Shown here: piece by piece, positions 49,950 through 59,198 of the stretch
How positions within the stretch are numbered: the first letter of the stretch is position 1
Layout: each line of letters begins with the position of its first letter
Assembly (NCBI GenBank): GCA_964371055.1
Contig: CAYJLF010000006.1
Span: forward strand, 1 to 64,000
From: CAYJLF01 sp964371055
GTDB taxonomy: Bacteria > Eisenbacteria > RBG-16-71-46 > CAIMUX01
Length of the DNA stretch: 64,000 nucleotides
Direction of reading: 5' to 3'
Made by a program: the position numbers and the translations under genes
The notes under the pieces: generated by a model
The model's database searches: none
Told to the model about the DNA's origin: nothing
The model's input: only the letters and a program-made list of their open reading frames with translations

Positions 49950-51452
49950 ATGCGTTTCCGCTTCGGTTCATGGGCACGCCGTTCCCTGGTCTGCCATTCG
50001 TTCGTTCCGCTCCTCGTCGTCGCCGCCCTCGTCTTCATCGTAGGCGGCTGCTCCGATCGCGAGTCGTCCCCGCTGGCTCCCGCCGCCGGAGTGGCGCAGG
50101 CGTCGTCCGACAGCTACGAGGCGATGGCCGCGGAATTCGTTGAGCTCTGCGGCTGGGCCGCGAACGACCTCGACTCCGGGGACACCGGCCACGCCGTTCC
50201 GTCACCGGCCGGCCGATGCGGCCTGATCGAGGACTTCGAACGCGAGGTCCTGGTCGGCAACATCGTTCACTACAGCGCCGTGCTCCATCTCGGGCCTGGC
50301 CAGTACGACAAGGTCGGCATCCATCGCGTCGTCCGGGAGAACCGGCCCAATCGCCCGATCAAGACCCGTAAGGCCCTCTTCATGCTGCACGGCGACCTCA
50401 AGCGGTTCGAGACGATGTTCATCCCGGGCCGCTTCTCGCCCGACCTGGCGGACGACTTCGGCATCGCGGTCTTTCTCGCGCAACACAATGTCGACGTCTG
50501 GGGGATCGACCAGGGCTGGAACCTCGTGCCGCGGGAGGAGACCGACTTCTCCTTCTTCGCCGACTGGGGAATCCAGCGCGAGGTTGACCATCTCTCCGCC
50601 GCCATCGCGGTTGCGCGCGAGGCCCGCTTCCTGACCGGCAACGGTCTGACGCAGATGCTCCTGCTCGGCTACAGCAGCGGCTGCATGACCGGATATGCCC
50701 TCCTCAACCAGGAGGCGCAGATGCCCGATGCGCTGCGGCAGGTGGACGGGTACATCGCGGCGGACTGCGGAGTGAGGTCAGACGATCCGGAGTGGATCGA
50801 GAACAATCTCTCCTACGTCGAGTGGTATCAGTCGCTCTACGACTCCGGACAGTACCAGGATGCCCTGATCTTTCAGGATGTCTCGGTTCTGGCCCGCACC
50901 GATCCTGACGGAGACTCTCCCTTCTTCCCCGGAATGACGAACCTCCAGGTGGCCCTCTTCTTCGGCGGCGGGCAGGCCTTCCCCCCAACGGACGTCCACT
51001 ATCATGCGCCCGTGCTGGAGGATGGCTTCCCGGTCGGCTTCCAGTGGATCACGGTGCCGCAATGGCTGGACTTTATCGAGAACACGGCCGCCTACGAGCC
51101 GATCCTGTTCGAACTCGAGTACCTTCGCCTGTTCGCCATGCAGGACAGCCCCTACATCAGCCACCTGGGCGACATCACCGTGCCGATTCTCGATATCGGC
51201 GGAGCCGGCGGGATCGCACCGTCGACAGCTGCCACCGTTTCCTACCTTGGCAGCAGCGACATCACACAGCTCTACGTGTCGACCGGCGCCCCCGAAGTCG
51301 CTCTCGACTACGGACACATCGACATCTTCACCGGCTACAACGCGCCCGAACTCGTCTGGCAGCCACTTCTGCACTGGGTGATCACCCACTCCAACATGCC
51401 CCGCCATCCAGCCGGCCTGCTGGAAGCGGAAGAGATTGCGACAGCGGAGTAA
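49950..51452 (+). CDS. Alpha/beta-hydrolase-fold lipoprotein
   Basis: 500-aa predicted lipoprotein (lipobox FIVGGC, about residue 33). It has an oxyanion region (KALFMLHGDLKRFE) and a nucleophile elbow GYSSG with S242. The end of the fold has YGHIDIF, a candidate catalytic histidine; the acid residue is not certain. There is an extended middle region (residues about 260-390) not seen in small hydrolases. Substrate unknown; lipid or secondary metabolite esterase are possibilities. Start ATG has GGGAGG at 9 bases. A strong hairpin follows the stop. Confidence 0.8.
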   Translation: MRFRFGSWARRSLVCHSFVPLLVVAALVFIVGGCSDRESSPLAPAAGVAQASSDSYEAMAAEFVELCGWAANDLDSGDTGHAVPSPAGRCGLIEDFEREVLVGNIVHYSAVLHLGPGQYDKVGIHRVVRENRPNRPIKTRKALFMLHGDLKRFETMFIPGRFSPDLADDFGIAVFLAQHNVDVWGIDQGWNLVPREETDFSFFADWGIQREVDHLSAAIAVAREARFLTGNGLTQMLLLGYSSGCMTGYALLNQEAQMPDALRQVDGYIAADCGVRSDDPEWIENNLSYVEWYQSLYDSGQYQDALIFQDVSVLARTDPDGDSPFFPGMTNLQVALFFGGGQAFPPTDVHYHAPVLEDGFPVGFQWITVPQWLDFIENTAAYEPILFELEYLRLFAMQDSPYISHLGDITVPILDIGGAGGIAPSTAATVSYLGSSDITQLYVSTGAPEVALDYGHIDIFTGYNAPELVWQPLLHWVITHSNMPRHPAGLLEAEEIATAE

Positions 51453-51470
51453 GCGCTCCGTGTAACCCTC

Positions 51471-51516
51471 GCCCGGCGGCGGCCGTTGACCTGGCCTTGT
51501 GCTGCCGCCGCCGGGC
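51471..51516. terminator. Strong hairpin after the hydrolase lipoprotein gene
   Basis: GCCCGGCGGCGGC at 51471-51483 pairs perfectly (13 bases) with GCCGCCGCCGGGC at 51504-51516 across a 20-base loop, 18 bases after the stop. This is the best hairpin I found in the window. No T-run follows, so it may act with Rho or as an mRNA 3-prime end protector. Confidence 0.5.
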
Positions 51517-51601
51517 AGAGCGTCGAAGACCCACCGGCGACAGACGGTCGCGGGATCACCTCGTGCCTCTCTCTCGCCCCGGCCACGCCGCTCGATCCGG
51601 A

Positions 51602-51630
51602 GTGACCCGACCGCCCTTGTGCGCTATCAT
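51602..51630 (+). promoter_or_regulatory. Sigma-70-like promoter for the beta-helix gene
   Basis: -35 GTGACC at 51602-51607, 17-base spacer, -10 TATCAT at 51625-51630. About 37 bases of leader to the ATG at 51674, which has GGAGG at 5 bases. Confidence 0.45.
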
Positions 51631-51673
51631 CATCTGTGTCGGTAGACACCTGTGACGCAACCCGGAGGCGATC

Positions 51674-54298
51674 ATGCAGTCACTCCATCCGCGGTCCGCC
51701 CCGGAAGTCCTCTCCTTCCTGCTCCTGCTTGGCCTGACCGGATCGATGCGGGCAGACGGGGCCACCTACCTGGTCAAGGCGGATGGGACCGGCGACTTCC
51801 CTACCATTCAACAGGCGCTCGACGCAGCGACGCCGGGAGATGTCATTCAGCTCGCCGACGGCGTCTATTCCCAGTCCGGCAACGTCGACCTCGACTTCCT
51901 GGGCAAGGATCTGACTCTCGTGTCCCAGGGAGGCGACCCGGAGCAGTGCATCATCGACGGCCTGGGCGTGAGTCGCGGCATCCAGTTTCACCTCGGAGAG
52001 ACCTCCGCGTGCACCGTGGAGGGGATCGGATTCGAGCGCGCGTACACCTCCGCCTACGGAGCCGCCATCCTCTGCACGGACGGATCGAGTCCGACCATAC
52101 GCAACTGCCTCTTCCGCGATTGCAGCAGTTGGCAGGGTGGGGCGATCGCGATTCTCAACTCGAGCCCGGTCATCGAGTCCTGTCTCCTGGAACTGAATGA
52201 GGCCGCGACCTACGGCGGCGCCGTCTTCGCCTGGGGAACATCGGCTCCCATCCTGCGCGGTTGCACGATCCGGCACAACGAGGGCCAGTACGGGGGCGGG
52301 ATCGCCATCCGTTTGAACACCACAACCCTCGTCGAAGGCTGCGTGATCTATGGCAACGTGGGGGCGTCCGGCGGTGGAATCTCGCTTTCCAACTCGAATC
52401 TGGCGGTCCCGGTGATCCTCGAGTGCACGATCGTCGACAACTTCGCGGCCGAGGGTGCGGCACTCGACTCGGAGGACGCGGGTCATCTGAGTCCGAGCAA
52501 CTGCATCTTCGCCTACAACCGGGGCGGATGGACGATCCACGCCGACGTCCCAGAGGACATCACGCTGAGCTGCTGCGACGTCTACGGCAACCAGTCCGGC
52601 GACTACGTCGGCACGATCGCCGGCCAGCTGGGCCTCGCCGGCAACATCTCCGCGGATCCCCTCTTCTGCGACCTGCCGGGCCTGGACTTCACGCTGAATG
52701 CCGACTCTCCGTGCCTGCCCGAGAACCACGCCTCGTGCGACCTGATCGGGGCGCTGCCTGCCGGGTGCGGTCCTGCGCTGGAGATCGTTCATCCCAACGG
52801 AGGCGAATCCTTCTGCCAGGGTCAGCCGGTGACGATCACGTGGATCGGCGGCGATCAAAGCCGCGGGCTGGTCCGGATCGAGCTCTTCCATGAGGATCTG
52901 CTCTCGGGGATCCTGGCCGACTCGATCGCCAACGATGGCGACTTCGAGTGGATCGCGGATCCCCCGGAGGGCCACCAGTACAGCTACAAGATCAAGGTCA
53001 TCGACCTCACGACGGACGAAGAAGACTCCAGTGATGGCCCCTTCGCGATCCTATTCCCAGTCCCTTTGGTCTCCGCACCCGGCGACGGCGGCTCTTACAT
53101 GGCGGAGCGGGATTCGGTTCTCATCCTCTGGGAAAGTGGCTGTCTCGGCAGCGAGTTACGCCTCGACCTGCTGCGTAACGGAGTACCGTGCGGCGTCATC
53201 GCGACCGGGGCCGCCAATACCGGGGAGTTCGCCTGGCTGGCCGCGCAGTGCGACGGACAGAGCGATGGCTACCAGGTGCGCGTCACGGATCCTGCCAGTG
53301 GGCTCTGGGGCGACAGCGAGGGCCAGTTCGCGATCACGCCTCCCTGGCCGTTCGGCCTCGTCTCCATCACCGATGTGGGGAACGACGAGGGCCGCCAGGT
53401 GCGCCTGCGGTGGACACGCCACCTCCATGACGCCCCCGGGGAACCGATCATCACCGAGTACTCCCTCTACCGGCGCCAGGACCAGTACCTGATCCCGCCG
53501 GGAAACCCCGCGGATGAGGTTCCGGAACCGGCGCTACGCCGCCTCGACGGATGGGACTTCGTCGGGACCGTCCCCGCCCGCGGCGACTCGATCTACCAGA
53601 TGATCGCCCCCACCCTGTGCGACTCGACCGCGGAGGCGGGAATCTGCTGGTCCGTCTTCTTCGTCTCCGCGCTCACGCCGGATCCACTGGTCTACTTCGA
53701 CTCGGCTCCGGACTCAGGGTATTCGGTGGACAACCTGGCTCCGGCGGCCCCGGCCGGCCTGCACTGGCTCCCGCCTTCGTCCCTCGCGTGGGAGATCTCG
53801 CCCGAACCCGACCTCGACCGTTACACGATCTACGGCTCGACGGATGACACCTGGGACGGGGACGACCCGATCCTGGGCCAGACCCGCGAGACCATCTTCG
53901 AGCTGGAAGAGGTGCTCCACCCTCACTTCATGGTGACGGCCCGGGACTCTAGCGGGAACGAGGGTGTTCCCGCCCTGCTGCAAGCTCCTTCAGCCGCACC
54001 GCAGGAGTCGATCCGGCCGACCGCGGTGAGACTCCATGCGCCCCGGCCCAATCCATTCGCCGAACGGACCTGGATCGGATTCGACCTGCCGCACGCCGCA
54101 TCCGTCGAGCTCACGATCCACGGCCCGGACGGGCGGCGCGTCGCCCTGGTGATCGCAGGTACGCTGGCCGCGGGACGGCACGCCGTTTCCTGGTCGGGCC
54201 GGGGTGATGATGATCGCAGACTGCCGAGCGGAATCTACTGGGCGCGGATGCGCGCCGGCGACACGGTGCGCAGTCAGCGCCTCGTGCTTCTGATGTAG
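51674..54298 (+). CDS. Large secreted right-handed beta-helix protein with FlgD-like tail
   Basis: 874-aa exported protein. Signal peptide in residues 1-30. Residues about 33-350 are a parallel beta-helix (GDFPTIQQALDAATPGDVIQLADGVY, then repeats such as GGAIAILNSSPVIESC and GGGIAIRLNTTTLVEGC). A middle part has Ig-like Ser/Thr-rich domains beginning IVHPNGGESFCQGQPVTITW and a fibronectin-like segment. The last 80 residues are the FlgD-Ig-like tail (HAPRPNPFAERTWIGF ... PSGIYWARMRAGD). Closest internal relative: the gene at 21.3-22.6 kb. Likely a surface or extracellular polysaccharide-binding or -cleaving protein; no active site can be read. Confidence 0.87.
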   Translation: MQSLHPRSAPEVLSFLLLLGLTGSMRADGATYLVKADGTGDFPTIQQALDAATPGDVIQLADGVYSQSGNVDLDFLGKDLTLVSQGGDPEQCIIDGLGVSRGIQFHLGETSACTVEGIGFERAYTSAYGAAILCTDGSSPTIRNCLFRDCSSWQGGAIAILNSSPVIESCLLELNEAATYGGAVFAWGTSAPILRGCTIRHNEGQYGGGIAIRLNTTTLVEGCVIYGNVGASGGGISLSNSNLAVPVILECTIVDNFAAEGAALDSEDAGHLSPSNCIFAYNRGGWTIHADVPEDITLSCCDVYGNQSGDYVGTIAGQLGLAGNISADPLFCDLPGLDFTLNADSPCLPENHASCDLIGALPAGCGPALEIVHPNGGESFCQGQPVTITWIGGDQSRGLVRIELFHEDLLSGILADSIANDGDFEWIADPPEGHQYSYKIKVIDLTTDEEDSSDGPFAILFPVPLVSAPGDGGSYMAERDSVLILWESGCLGSELRLDLLRNGVPCGVIATGAANTGEFAWLAAQCDGQSDGYQVRVTDPASGLWGDSEGQFAITPPWPFGLVSITDVGNDEGRQVRLRWTRHLHDAPGEPIITEYSLYRRQDQYLIPPGNPADEVPEPALRRLDGWDFVGTVPARGDSIYQMIAPTLCDSTAEAGICWSVFFVSALTPDPLVYFDSAPDSGYSVDNLAPAAPAGLHWLPPSSLAWEISPEPDLDRYTIYGSTDDTWDGDDPILGQTRETIFELEEVLHPHFMVTARDSSGNEGVPALLQAPSAAPQESIRPTAVRLHAPRPNPFAERTWIGFDLPHAASVELTIHGPDGRRVALVIAGTLAAGRHAVSWSGRGDDDRRLPSGIYWARMRAGDTVRSQRLVLLM

Positions 54299-54386
54299 AC
54301 GGCGGCTCCGAGCGCGACGGTGGTCCGATCGTTCTCGATCCTGCGTCCCCCCGCCGCGTCGCAGCCGCCTCAGCTGTGTGGATCGA

Positions 54387-55031
54387 TCAGCCGTGACTGC
54401 CGGCTCCGGGCGGCGGTCCGGCGATGACGGGTTCAGGGACCTGGTTTTTGATCGGCGGGATGGAGCGGAGATAGGCGTAGACCGCCTTCAGATCCGCATC
54501 GCTCATCTTCGCCACGTTCATCCAGGGCATCGGCGGGAGGAGCGGCCGTCCCACGCCGAAGTGCTTGCCGTTCCGCATCGCCATTGTAAAGACATTCTCG
54601 TCCAGAGCGCCGAGGCCGGTCTGTGGATCCGGCGTGAGATTCGCGGCATAGCTGACGCCCCAGGGCCCGACGAACGCGGTCATGGTCAGCGAACCAGCCC
54701 AGCCCCAGGGGCCATGTCCCAGGTCCGGCGGCGGCGGCATCGTCAGGTCGGCGGGGTGTCCGGACAGCTGGCGCGACATGTCCGGCTCGGGTCCCTTGGG
54801 ACCCATCTTGAGCGGCGTATGACAGTCATGGCAGCCGGCCACCGTCACCAGGTACTCCCCACGCTGCACAGGTGTCATGGCGCCCTCTCCGTTCTCCCGG
54901 GCGGAGCTGGAAGGACCGCCGGCGGCCGCCACGGTAGCGACCGTAGCGAGGATCACGGCCGTCAACGTGGAGAAGATCGAAGGAGCATGGCGCAGCACTC
55001 GCCACGCCCGGGAAAGGAAGCATGCGTTCAT
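54387..55031 (-). CDS. Exported mono-heme c-type cytochrome
   Basis: 214-aa exported protein. The signal peptide covers residues about 15-37. One heme site is visible: C67-H-D-C70-H71. The distal ligand is probably a methionine in one of LLPPMPWMNVAKM (about residues 163-175). The segment MTAFVGPWGVSYAANLTPDPQTGLG is typical of the cytochrome subunits of membrane dehydrogenases and of stand-alone periplasmic electron carriers. It needs the cytochrome c maturation system, not seen here. Start ATG has AAGGAG at 7 bases. No oxidoreductase partner gene is adjacent. Confidence 0.87.
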   Translation of the reverse strand: MNACFLSRAWRVLRHAPSIFSTLTAVILATVATVAAAGGPSSSARENGEGAMTPVQRGEYLVTVAGCHDCHTPLKMGPKGPEPDMSRQLSGHPADLTMPPPPDLGHGPWGWAGSLTMTAFVGPWGVSYAANLTPDPQTGLGALDENVFTMAMRNGKHFGVGRPLLPPMPWMNVAKMSDADLKAVYAYLRSIPPIKNQVPEPVIAGPPPGAGSHG

Positions 55032-55362
55032 GAAGGTCTCCTTGTTTGCTAAGTGCGGCCGGCCGCCTCGCAGCCGATGCCGTGTTCGATACCTGGGACC
55101 CGTTTTTCGGACTTGGGAGTATAGCGGCCCGGCTCTCCTCCTGAGCGCTGAGATCTCCTTATGAAACGACCAGTCTCCCTGCAGCGAACATGATCGTTCT
55201 GCATTCTGACGTGCGATCTCCTCTGATCTTCGAAATCTCTTGGCCTCCGGGCGAGCTCCGGTAGAATCGATCGGCTGCGGCTGACCATCGAGATCAGAGG
55301 ACAGACCGTCTGTCCAGGGGATCCCGGCCGCATGTCCCTGGCCTGCGCGAAGGAGGATCAAC
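55032..55362. other. 331-base region between divergent cytochrome and CARDB genes
   Basis: Contains the candidate promoter of the CARDB gene (55240-55267). It is less GC-rich than its neighbours, and no coding frame is convincing. Leader of about 90 bases ends in AAGGAGG ahead of the ATG at 55363. Confidence 0.35.
55240..55267 (+). promoter_or_regulatory. Candidate promoter for the CARDB lipoprotein gene
   Basis: -35 TTGGCC at 55240-55245, 16-base spacer, -10 TAGAAT at 55262-55267. The -10 is the same hexamer as upstream of the lpoB-like and MBOAT genes. Confidence 0.4.
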
Positions 55363-57201
55363 ATGTCGAGATCTGTCTGTAACTGGTTCGTCTTGTTCCT
55401 GGTGCTGCCCCTCCTGGTGGCGGGTTGCGGTGACGACGACGACGGACCGACCCCACCCCAGGCCCGCCCCGATCTGGCGGTCCTGGCCATCACGTTCAAT
55501 CCGGTCGCGCCGACCACGAACGATGCTGTGACGGCGAGTGTCACGGTGAAGAACAACGGCGACGCGAGCTCGTCCGGCTGCGCCGTGGCCGTCCAGGTCG
55601 ACGGGACCACGAGCTGCGGCGCGGTGCAGGTGGGAGGGCTTTCCGTCGGTCAGATGCAGACCGTGGCGTGTGACCTCGGTCTGCTCGCGGTGGGCAGCCG
55701 GTCAGTCCAGGCCTGTGTCGATGCCGGCAGCACCGTGGTCGAGTCGAACGAGACCAACAACTGCCTCACGCAGACGGTGACCGTCACGACCGAGCCTCCC
55801 CCCGCAGCGGCGGATCTCGTCGTCCAGTCGATCACCTTCAGCCCGGTCCAGCCGACGCCGTTCCAGACGGTGACCGCGACGATCACCGTGCACAATGCCG
55901 GGAACCAGGCCGTCCCCACGACCACCCTGCGGACGAGCGTCGACGGGACGATCGCGTGCGCGGCGGTGGCAGTCCCCGCGATCCCCGCCGGCCTCACCCA
56001 GATCGTGACCTGCGACCTCGGGACCCTCGCCACCGGCGATCGCCAGGTGGAGGCGTGCGCCGACGCCGGAAGCGAGGTGGAGGAGTCGAACGAGAGCAAC
56101 AACTGCCTCGCCCAGGCCGTGAGCGTCACCGGACCGGCCGACCGACCGAACCTGGAGATCGAGAGCATCGACTTCGCTCCAGGGGATCCACAGGCCGGCG
56201 ACGACGTGACGATCCTGGTGTCGGTGCGCAACAGCGGCACCTTCGGGGCCGGTCCCACCGAGGCCCGCGTCCGGGTCGATGGACAGGTTCTCTGCGCCGC
56301 CATCCCCGTCCCCGGCCTCGCGGTCGACGGATCCATCACGGTCAACTGCGTCCTCAATGACGCGATCGCCGGGACCTACAGCATCGAGGCATGCGCCGAC
56401 GCCACGGGCCTCCTGACGGAAACGGACGAAACGGACAACTGCGCGGTCCAGGGGCTCGAGGTCAGCGCCTCCGGATTCGACCCGCCGGTTCTCCCGATCC
56501 CCGAACTGATGCATCCGGTCGACTTCTGCAACCAGGACCAGTGGGCGCAGGCCGCCCAGTCGCTCGTCCAGGGACAAGTGGCGGCAGCGGAGGCGATCGC
56601 CTCGTTCGGTCCGGCGATCATCGCGGGAATCCAGGGAGCCGACTGGCAGGACGAAGGCGGCGGTTGCTGGACGGCGCCGTACACCGATGAGCCGGGCTGC
56701 ACCGGCGAGTACGGGATCTGCCAGGTCGTCGGAGGCTACGAGTTCATCCTCACCGTCACCGGCACCTGCTACGACGGAACAGTCACCGACTGGAAAGCCT
56801 ACGACGGCTACGTCAGCCTGGACGGGACCGAGGGACGCGCGAACTTCTACGCCCTGAACACGACTGCGGTCGAGACCGCGTTCGAGTGGCGGGTGACGGC
56901 GGACGGCGCCTCGGGCACCTGGAGCTGGTACGAGGGCGCGATCCACCCGGACAACCGTACCTACCAGATGGAGTTCGAGGAACAATCCGATGGCTCTCTC
57001 GAGATCGAGTGGGTCTTCGAGGAACAGATGCGCTGGATGCTCGATGTCTCGGCCGACGGCAAGATCGGCACGATGGACACCTACCTGTGGGGGGAGGCCC
57101 CTCCCGACTGGGTGCTGGAGACCGCCATCGTGTGGGATGACTGCGCCGGTTCGTGGACCAGCTACGCGGAGGGAGAGATCATCGATCAACACACCTGGTA
57201 G
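55363..57201 (+). CDS. Lipoprotein with three CARDB domains and an unknown C-terminal domain
   Basis: 612-aa lipoprotein (lipobox LVAGC, C22). Three CARDB repeats of about 115 residues follow (around 36-145, 150-258 and 263-370), each with the pattern PDLAVLAITFNP ... TVVESNETNNCLTQTVTV. Cysteines recur in each repeat (C-A-V, V-A-C-D-L-G, V-Q-A-C), so disulfides are likely. The last 230 residues (from CNQDQWAQAAQ) are a separate domain with several Trp and Gly-Thr pairs (GTWSWYEGAI, YQMEFEEQSDGSLEIEW) that I do not recognise. CARDB domains are cell-adhesion-like, so a surface binding role is likely. Confidence 0.82.
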   Translation: MSRSVCNWFVLFLVLPLLVAGCGDDDDGPTPPQARPDLAVLAITFNPVAPTTNDAVTASVTVKNNGDASSSGCAVAVQVDGTTSCGAVQVGGLSVGQMQTVACDLGLLAVGSRSVQACVDAGSTVVESNETNNCLTQTVTVTTEPPPAAADLVVQSITFSPVQPTPFQTVTATITVHNAGNQAVPTTTLRTSVDGTIACAAVAVPAIPAGLTQIVTCDLGTLATGDRQVEACADAGSEVEESNESNNCLAQAVSVTGPADRPNLEIESIDFAPGDPQAGDDVTILVSVRNSGTFGAGPTEARVRVDGQVLCAAIPVPGLAVDGSITVNCVLNDAIAGTYSIEACADATGLLTETDETDNCAVQGLEVSASGFDPPVLPIPELMHPVDFCNQDQWAQAAQSLVQGQVAAAEAIASFGPAIIAGIQGADWQDEGGGCWTAPYTDEPGCTGEYGICQVVGGYEFILTVTGTCYDGTVTDWKAYDGYVSLDGTEGRANFYALNTTAVETAFEWRVTADGASGTWSWYEGAIHPDNRTYQMEFEEQSDGSLEIEWVFEEQMRWMLDVSADGKIGTMDTYLWGEAPPDWVLETAIVWDDCAGSWTSYAEGEIIDQHTW

Positions 57202-57239
57202 TCGCCGGCTCCCGCGGGCTGGAGCGCGCGGACCCCGCG

Positions 57240-57248
57240 TGTTACAAT
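57240..57248 (+). promoter_or_regulatory. Extended -10 element upstream of the 57.4-kb secreted protein
   Basis: TGTTACAAT fits TGnTAnAAT. Leader of about 118 bases to the ATG at 57373. No -35. Confidence 0.4.
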
Positions 57249-57372
57249 CATTCCCACGCAAATGGGCCCGATCCGGCAGGCGCTCCCTCGTGTCGCCGGG
57301 TCGGGACGCCGGTCCTCAAGTCCCCGGACCCACGGGTCCTCCGTCCGCCCGGCAACCGTGGAGGTGGCATCG

Positions 57373-59184
57373 ATGCATCGCACATTCGCCCTGAGGCTCC
57401 TCGCCTCCCTCCTTCTGATCACCGGAGTCATCGCCGGCCCCGTTGAAGCCGCCCGCACCGACCCGGCCGGAGGGACAGGGGGCGGACCGATTGCGGGTTC
57501 GCTGCAGGTGCAGGTGCTCGCGAGCGACACGGGGCTTCCGTTCGCCGGCGCCTTTGTCATGGTCGGACCACGGCCGGGGACGCCGTTTCCCGGGAACACC
57601 GGGTACACCTCGGCCTCGGGAGAGATCGTCTTCGCCCATCCCGACCTCATCGGCCCGGTCACGGTGACCGCCGGCGCGAGCGGGTACGCCTACTTCACGA
57701 TCGTCTCCGTGAACGCGAACGACTTGGTGCTTCCCCTGCGACCGATGGCCGACAATGCGCCCACCTACCAGGTCGGCGACTACGTCTCGGGGATCGACGT
57801 CAACAACGGCTCGTTCAACCTCGGCGACGGCTTCATCGACCTGGCCCTGGTCGTGCCTTGTCTCGGACTGGACAGCTTCCTCACGTTCGACCTGCAGTCT
57901 TTGATTGGTCCTCCGGAGATCATCGAGATCCTCGGCGAACCGGTCGAGGTTCCGTCGAACATCTTCCTGCCGTCCCAGTACGAGATCCTCGTGCAGATCA
58001 TCAAGGACCACTACTACCTCAACCTGGCCGCGGGGTCGTACACGCTGGCCGCCGTCTCGGGACGGGTTCCGCGCGACGCCCTCCTGAATGCCGTCGACAT
58101 CACGGAGATCATTCCGCTCACCCAGTGGCGCGAGATCGACATCCTGAACACGGTGATCAGCGGCGACACCAACGGCGCCGATCTCTTCGTCGACCCCGAT
58201 CTCACCTCGACCGTCACGCTCAACCTGGCCAACCTGCCTGACAACACCGTCAGCTGGTGCTTTTCGGTGGGGGACCTGGACAACCTCGACGGCCTGGGGC
58301 GGCTGGTGCCGCTCGGCATCACGTCCTACTCGTGTCCGGCGGGATCCGGCCCGTGCAGCGGCGCGGTCCAGCTGACCACGACGGCGGCGAGCGGCGAGTT
58401 CACTGGCATGTCCTACTTCCCCGCGGTCGCGGTCGACTTCCAGGCGAGCGAGGATGTGCTGGTGCTGCTCCGGCGTGGATCGCACCCGCAGACCTACACC
58501 GAGCAGATGAACAGCTTCTTCCAGCCGCTCGATCTGGGATACGCCACGGGACAGTTCTCGTGGAACGACGCGGAGAACCCGCCGCAGGCCACGCCGCCGG
58601 TCCACCTGAACCTGGCGCGGCTGACGAGCGGTGAAGAGATCTACTGGGAGTTCCTGCTCTCCGGGGCCACCACGAGCTTCGAGGCGCCCGGCCTGCCGCC
58701 CGGCGCCCCCCCGGGGCCGCAGATCGGCGGGATCTACCGGTGGGAGCACCTGGCCGCAGGTCTGGGCTTCGATCTGCCGTCCTTCGACTTCAACGCGTTC
58801 GCCTTCTCCGACCTCCAGGCGCACGCCAGCCATCTCGCTTCGGACCAGGTCGACGTGACGTTCGTCGGCGATCCGGCCACCGCGCCGGAGTCGCCGTTGC
58901 TCGCGGCCGGTCCGCCGCGCGGCGCCGGACATCCGAACCCTTTCCACCGGCGGACGATGATCCGTTTCTCGCTGCCGCAGGCAGGAACGGCCGAGCTGTC
59001 GGTGCATCACCCCAGCGGGCGGACCGTCGCGACCCTCGAGCGCGGCTGGCTCGAGGCGGGCCCGCACGAGATCGCGTGGGACGGCACCGACGACCAGGGG
59101 AGGCCGCTCCCGAGCGGTGTCTACCTCGCGCGGCTCTCGACCGACCAGGGGGCGGGGTCGTGGAGGCTGGTCCTGCGGAAGTGA
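57373..59184 (+). CDS. Secreted protein with carboxypeptidase-regulatory-like domain and FlgD-like tail
   Basis: 603-aa exported protein; signal peptide residues 1-25 (LRLLASLLLITGVIAGPVEA). Residues about 38-125 resemble a carboxypeptidase-regulatory-like beta-sandwich (LQVQVLASDTGLPFAGAFVMV). The middle has no family I recognise. The last 80 residues are the FlgD-Ig-like tail (GHPNPFHRRTMIRFSL ... PSGVYLARLSTDQG). Start ATG follows GGAGGTGG. Surface or extracellular role inferred from the tail. Confidence 0.8.
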   Translation: MHRTFALRLLASLLLITGVIAGPVEAARTDPAGGTGGGPIAGSLQVQVLASDTGLPFAGAFVMVGPRPGTPFPGNTGYTSASGEIVFAHPDLIGPVTVTAGASGYAYFTIVSVNANDLVLPLRPMADNAPTYQVGDYVSGIDVNNGSFNLGDGFIDLALVVPCLGLDSFLTFDLQSLIGPPEIIEILGEPVEVPSNIFLPSQYEILVQIIKDHYYLNLAAGSYTLAAVSGRVPRDALLNAVDITEIIPLTQWREIDILNTVISGDTNGADLFVDPDLTSTVTLNLANLPDNTVSWCFSVGDLDNLDGLGRLVPLGITSYSCPAGSGPCSGAVQLTTTAASGEFTGMSYFPAVAVDFQASEDVLVLLRRGSHPQTYTEQMNSFFQPLDLGYATGQFSWNDAENPPQATPPVHLNLARLTSGEEIYWEFLLSGATTSFEAPGLPPGAPPGPQIGGIYRWEHLAAGLGFDLPSFDFNAFAFSDLQAHASHLASDQVDVTFVGDPATAPESPLLAAGPPRGAGHPNPFHRRTMIRFSLPQAGTAELSVHHPSGRTVATLERGWLEAGPHEIAWDGTDDQGRPLPSGVYLARLSTDQGAGSWRLVLRK

Positions 59185-59198
59185 GCCGCTCCGGCGAC

